A program made the position numbers and the translations under genes. The notes below the pieces were generated by a model. The model worked only from the letters and a program-made list of their open reading frames with translations, had not been told where the DNA came from and did not search any database. From Pirellulaceae bacterium (lineage in GTDB: Bacteria > Planctomycetota > Planctomycetia > Pirellulales > Pirellulaceae): a stretch of 5,893 bases of DNA. Shown piece by piece: positions 5,638 through 5,893 of this stretch (position 1 is the stretch's first letter; every line of letters starts with the position of its first letter). Where the stretch lies: assembly GCA_020846515.1 (NCBI GenBank), contig JADLDX010000431.1, positions 1-5,893 of the forward strand, in the 5' to 3' direction.

Positions 5638-5662
5638 TCAATCAAAATGAACGATTTTGAAT
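5624..5662. promoter_or_regulatory. Operator-like array of TTTTGAT half-sites
   Basis: Two overlapping dyads share a central arm. TTTTGAT (5624-5630) pairs perfectly with ATCAAAA (5641-5647) across 10 bases that contain the -10. TCAAAAT (5642-5648) pairs perfectly with ATTTTGA (5654-5660) across 5 bases, and extended by two outer bases this pair matches 8 of 9. A further TTTGAT lies at 5592-5597, just before the -35. XRE/HipB-type regulators typically repress their own promoter through such inverted repeats, so autoregulation by the next gene is the natural reading, though unproven. Confidence 0.5.
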
Positions 5663-5676
5663 AGGCTCTAGATCAA

Positions 5677-5893
5677 TTGTCTCGCAATAAGCCAGTCCTT
5701 TTTCCGAACCATCAACGGCTCCTGGAGCAACTCGGCGAGCGTCTGCGTCTTGCCCGAAAACGGCGTAAACTGACGACAAGTCAGGTCGCGGAGCGAGCAG
5801 GAATTAGCCGTTCGACTTTGTATCACCTCGAGATGGGCGAAGCCAATTCTTCGATGGGAACGTTGCTTCAGGTACTGATGGCGTTACGGTTGG
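5677..5893 (+). CDS. HipB-like XRE-family HTH regulator (partial, C-terminus beyond right edge)
   Basis: The open frame reaches the right edge and gives 72 residues from the TTG at 5677. MSRNKPVLFP, then LLEQLGERLRLARKRRKL at about 15-32, leads into an XRE helix-turn-helix: TSQVAERAG (34-42) is the second helix, ISRSTLYHLEMG (43-54) carries the recognition helix, and SSMGTLLQVLMALRL (58-72) begins the following helices. The sequence resembles HipB-like regulators, usually about 90-110 residues and often encoded before a HipA-type kinase. In frame upstream the stop is TAG 5662-5664, and no ATG or GTG lies between it and the domain, so TTG 5677 is the only reasonable start; its Shine-Dalgarno is weak (AGG about 11 bases away). 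A strong promoter and dyads lie directly upstream. DNA binding is confident; the partner and the toxin-antitoxin role are inference because the next gene is not visible. Confidence 0.88.
   Translation, partial: MSRNKPVLFPNHQRLLEQLGERLRLARKRRKLTTSQVAERAGISRSTLYHLEMGEANSSMGTLLQVLMALRL

Noticed and set aside
5312..5641. Plus-strand frame 5312-5566 and minus-strand frame 5387-5641
   Set aside because: The first starts inside the hydrolase and the second starts within the HTH promoter; neither has a ribosome binding site or recognisable sequence.

Overview
The window looks like a piece of a planctomycete chromosome, probably Pirellulaceae-like. The main support is the left-hand gene, a giant repeat protein that starts with an LEPRxLLA motif and is built from ELWxxDGT repeats, a combination characteristic of planctomycete secreted or surface proteins. 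The roughly even base composition, frequent non-ATG starts and loosely packed genes fit. The genus cannot be fixed from sequence alone.

Layout. (1) Positions 1-2730, minus strand: the first 910 residues of a very large extracellular-type protein, running off the left edge. It has an N-terminal LEPRHLLA motif, 18 repeat units of 39-48 residues with the ELW tryptophan as phase marker, then the start of a cadherin-like domain. It is one uninterrupted frame, and the many small open frames on the plus strand here are its shadows. (2) 2731-2991: intergenic, with a possible minus-strand promoter. (3) 2992-3638, minus strand: a VapBC-type toxin-antitoxin pair. The antitoxin comes first and the PIN-domain toxin starts with TTG, overlapping the antitoxin stop by 4 bases. 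A plausible promoter with a dyad around its -35 lies upstream. (4) 3651-4024: mostly noncoding, with one possible 57-codon ORF behind a good ribosome binding site. (5) 4025-4321, plus strand: a 98-residue protein of unknown function. (6) 4392-5345, plus strand: an amidohydrolase-2 (COG3618-like) TIM-barrel hydrolase with a twin-arginine-type leader and Asn where Asp is usual in the FGSDWP motif. (7) 5346-5676: intergenic, with a compact hairpin and then a near-consensus promoter embedded in inverted copies of TTTTGAT. (8) 5677-5893, plus strand: the N-terminal 72 residues of a HipB-like XRE regulator, cut by the right edge.

How the parts relate. The only clear functional unit is vapBC, which should be autoregulated by its antitoxin. 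The HTH gene with its dyad-flanked promoter looks like the start of a second autoregulated module, possibly hipBA, but its partner lies outside the window. The 98-residue protein and the hydrolase run in the same direction 70 bases apart and may be co-transcribed. I see no complete novel multi-gene system. The points most worth following up are the operator array before the HTH gene, the Asp-to-Asn change in the hydrolase, the regular repeat architecture of the giant protein and the uncharacterised small proteins.
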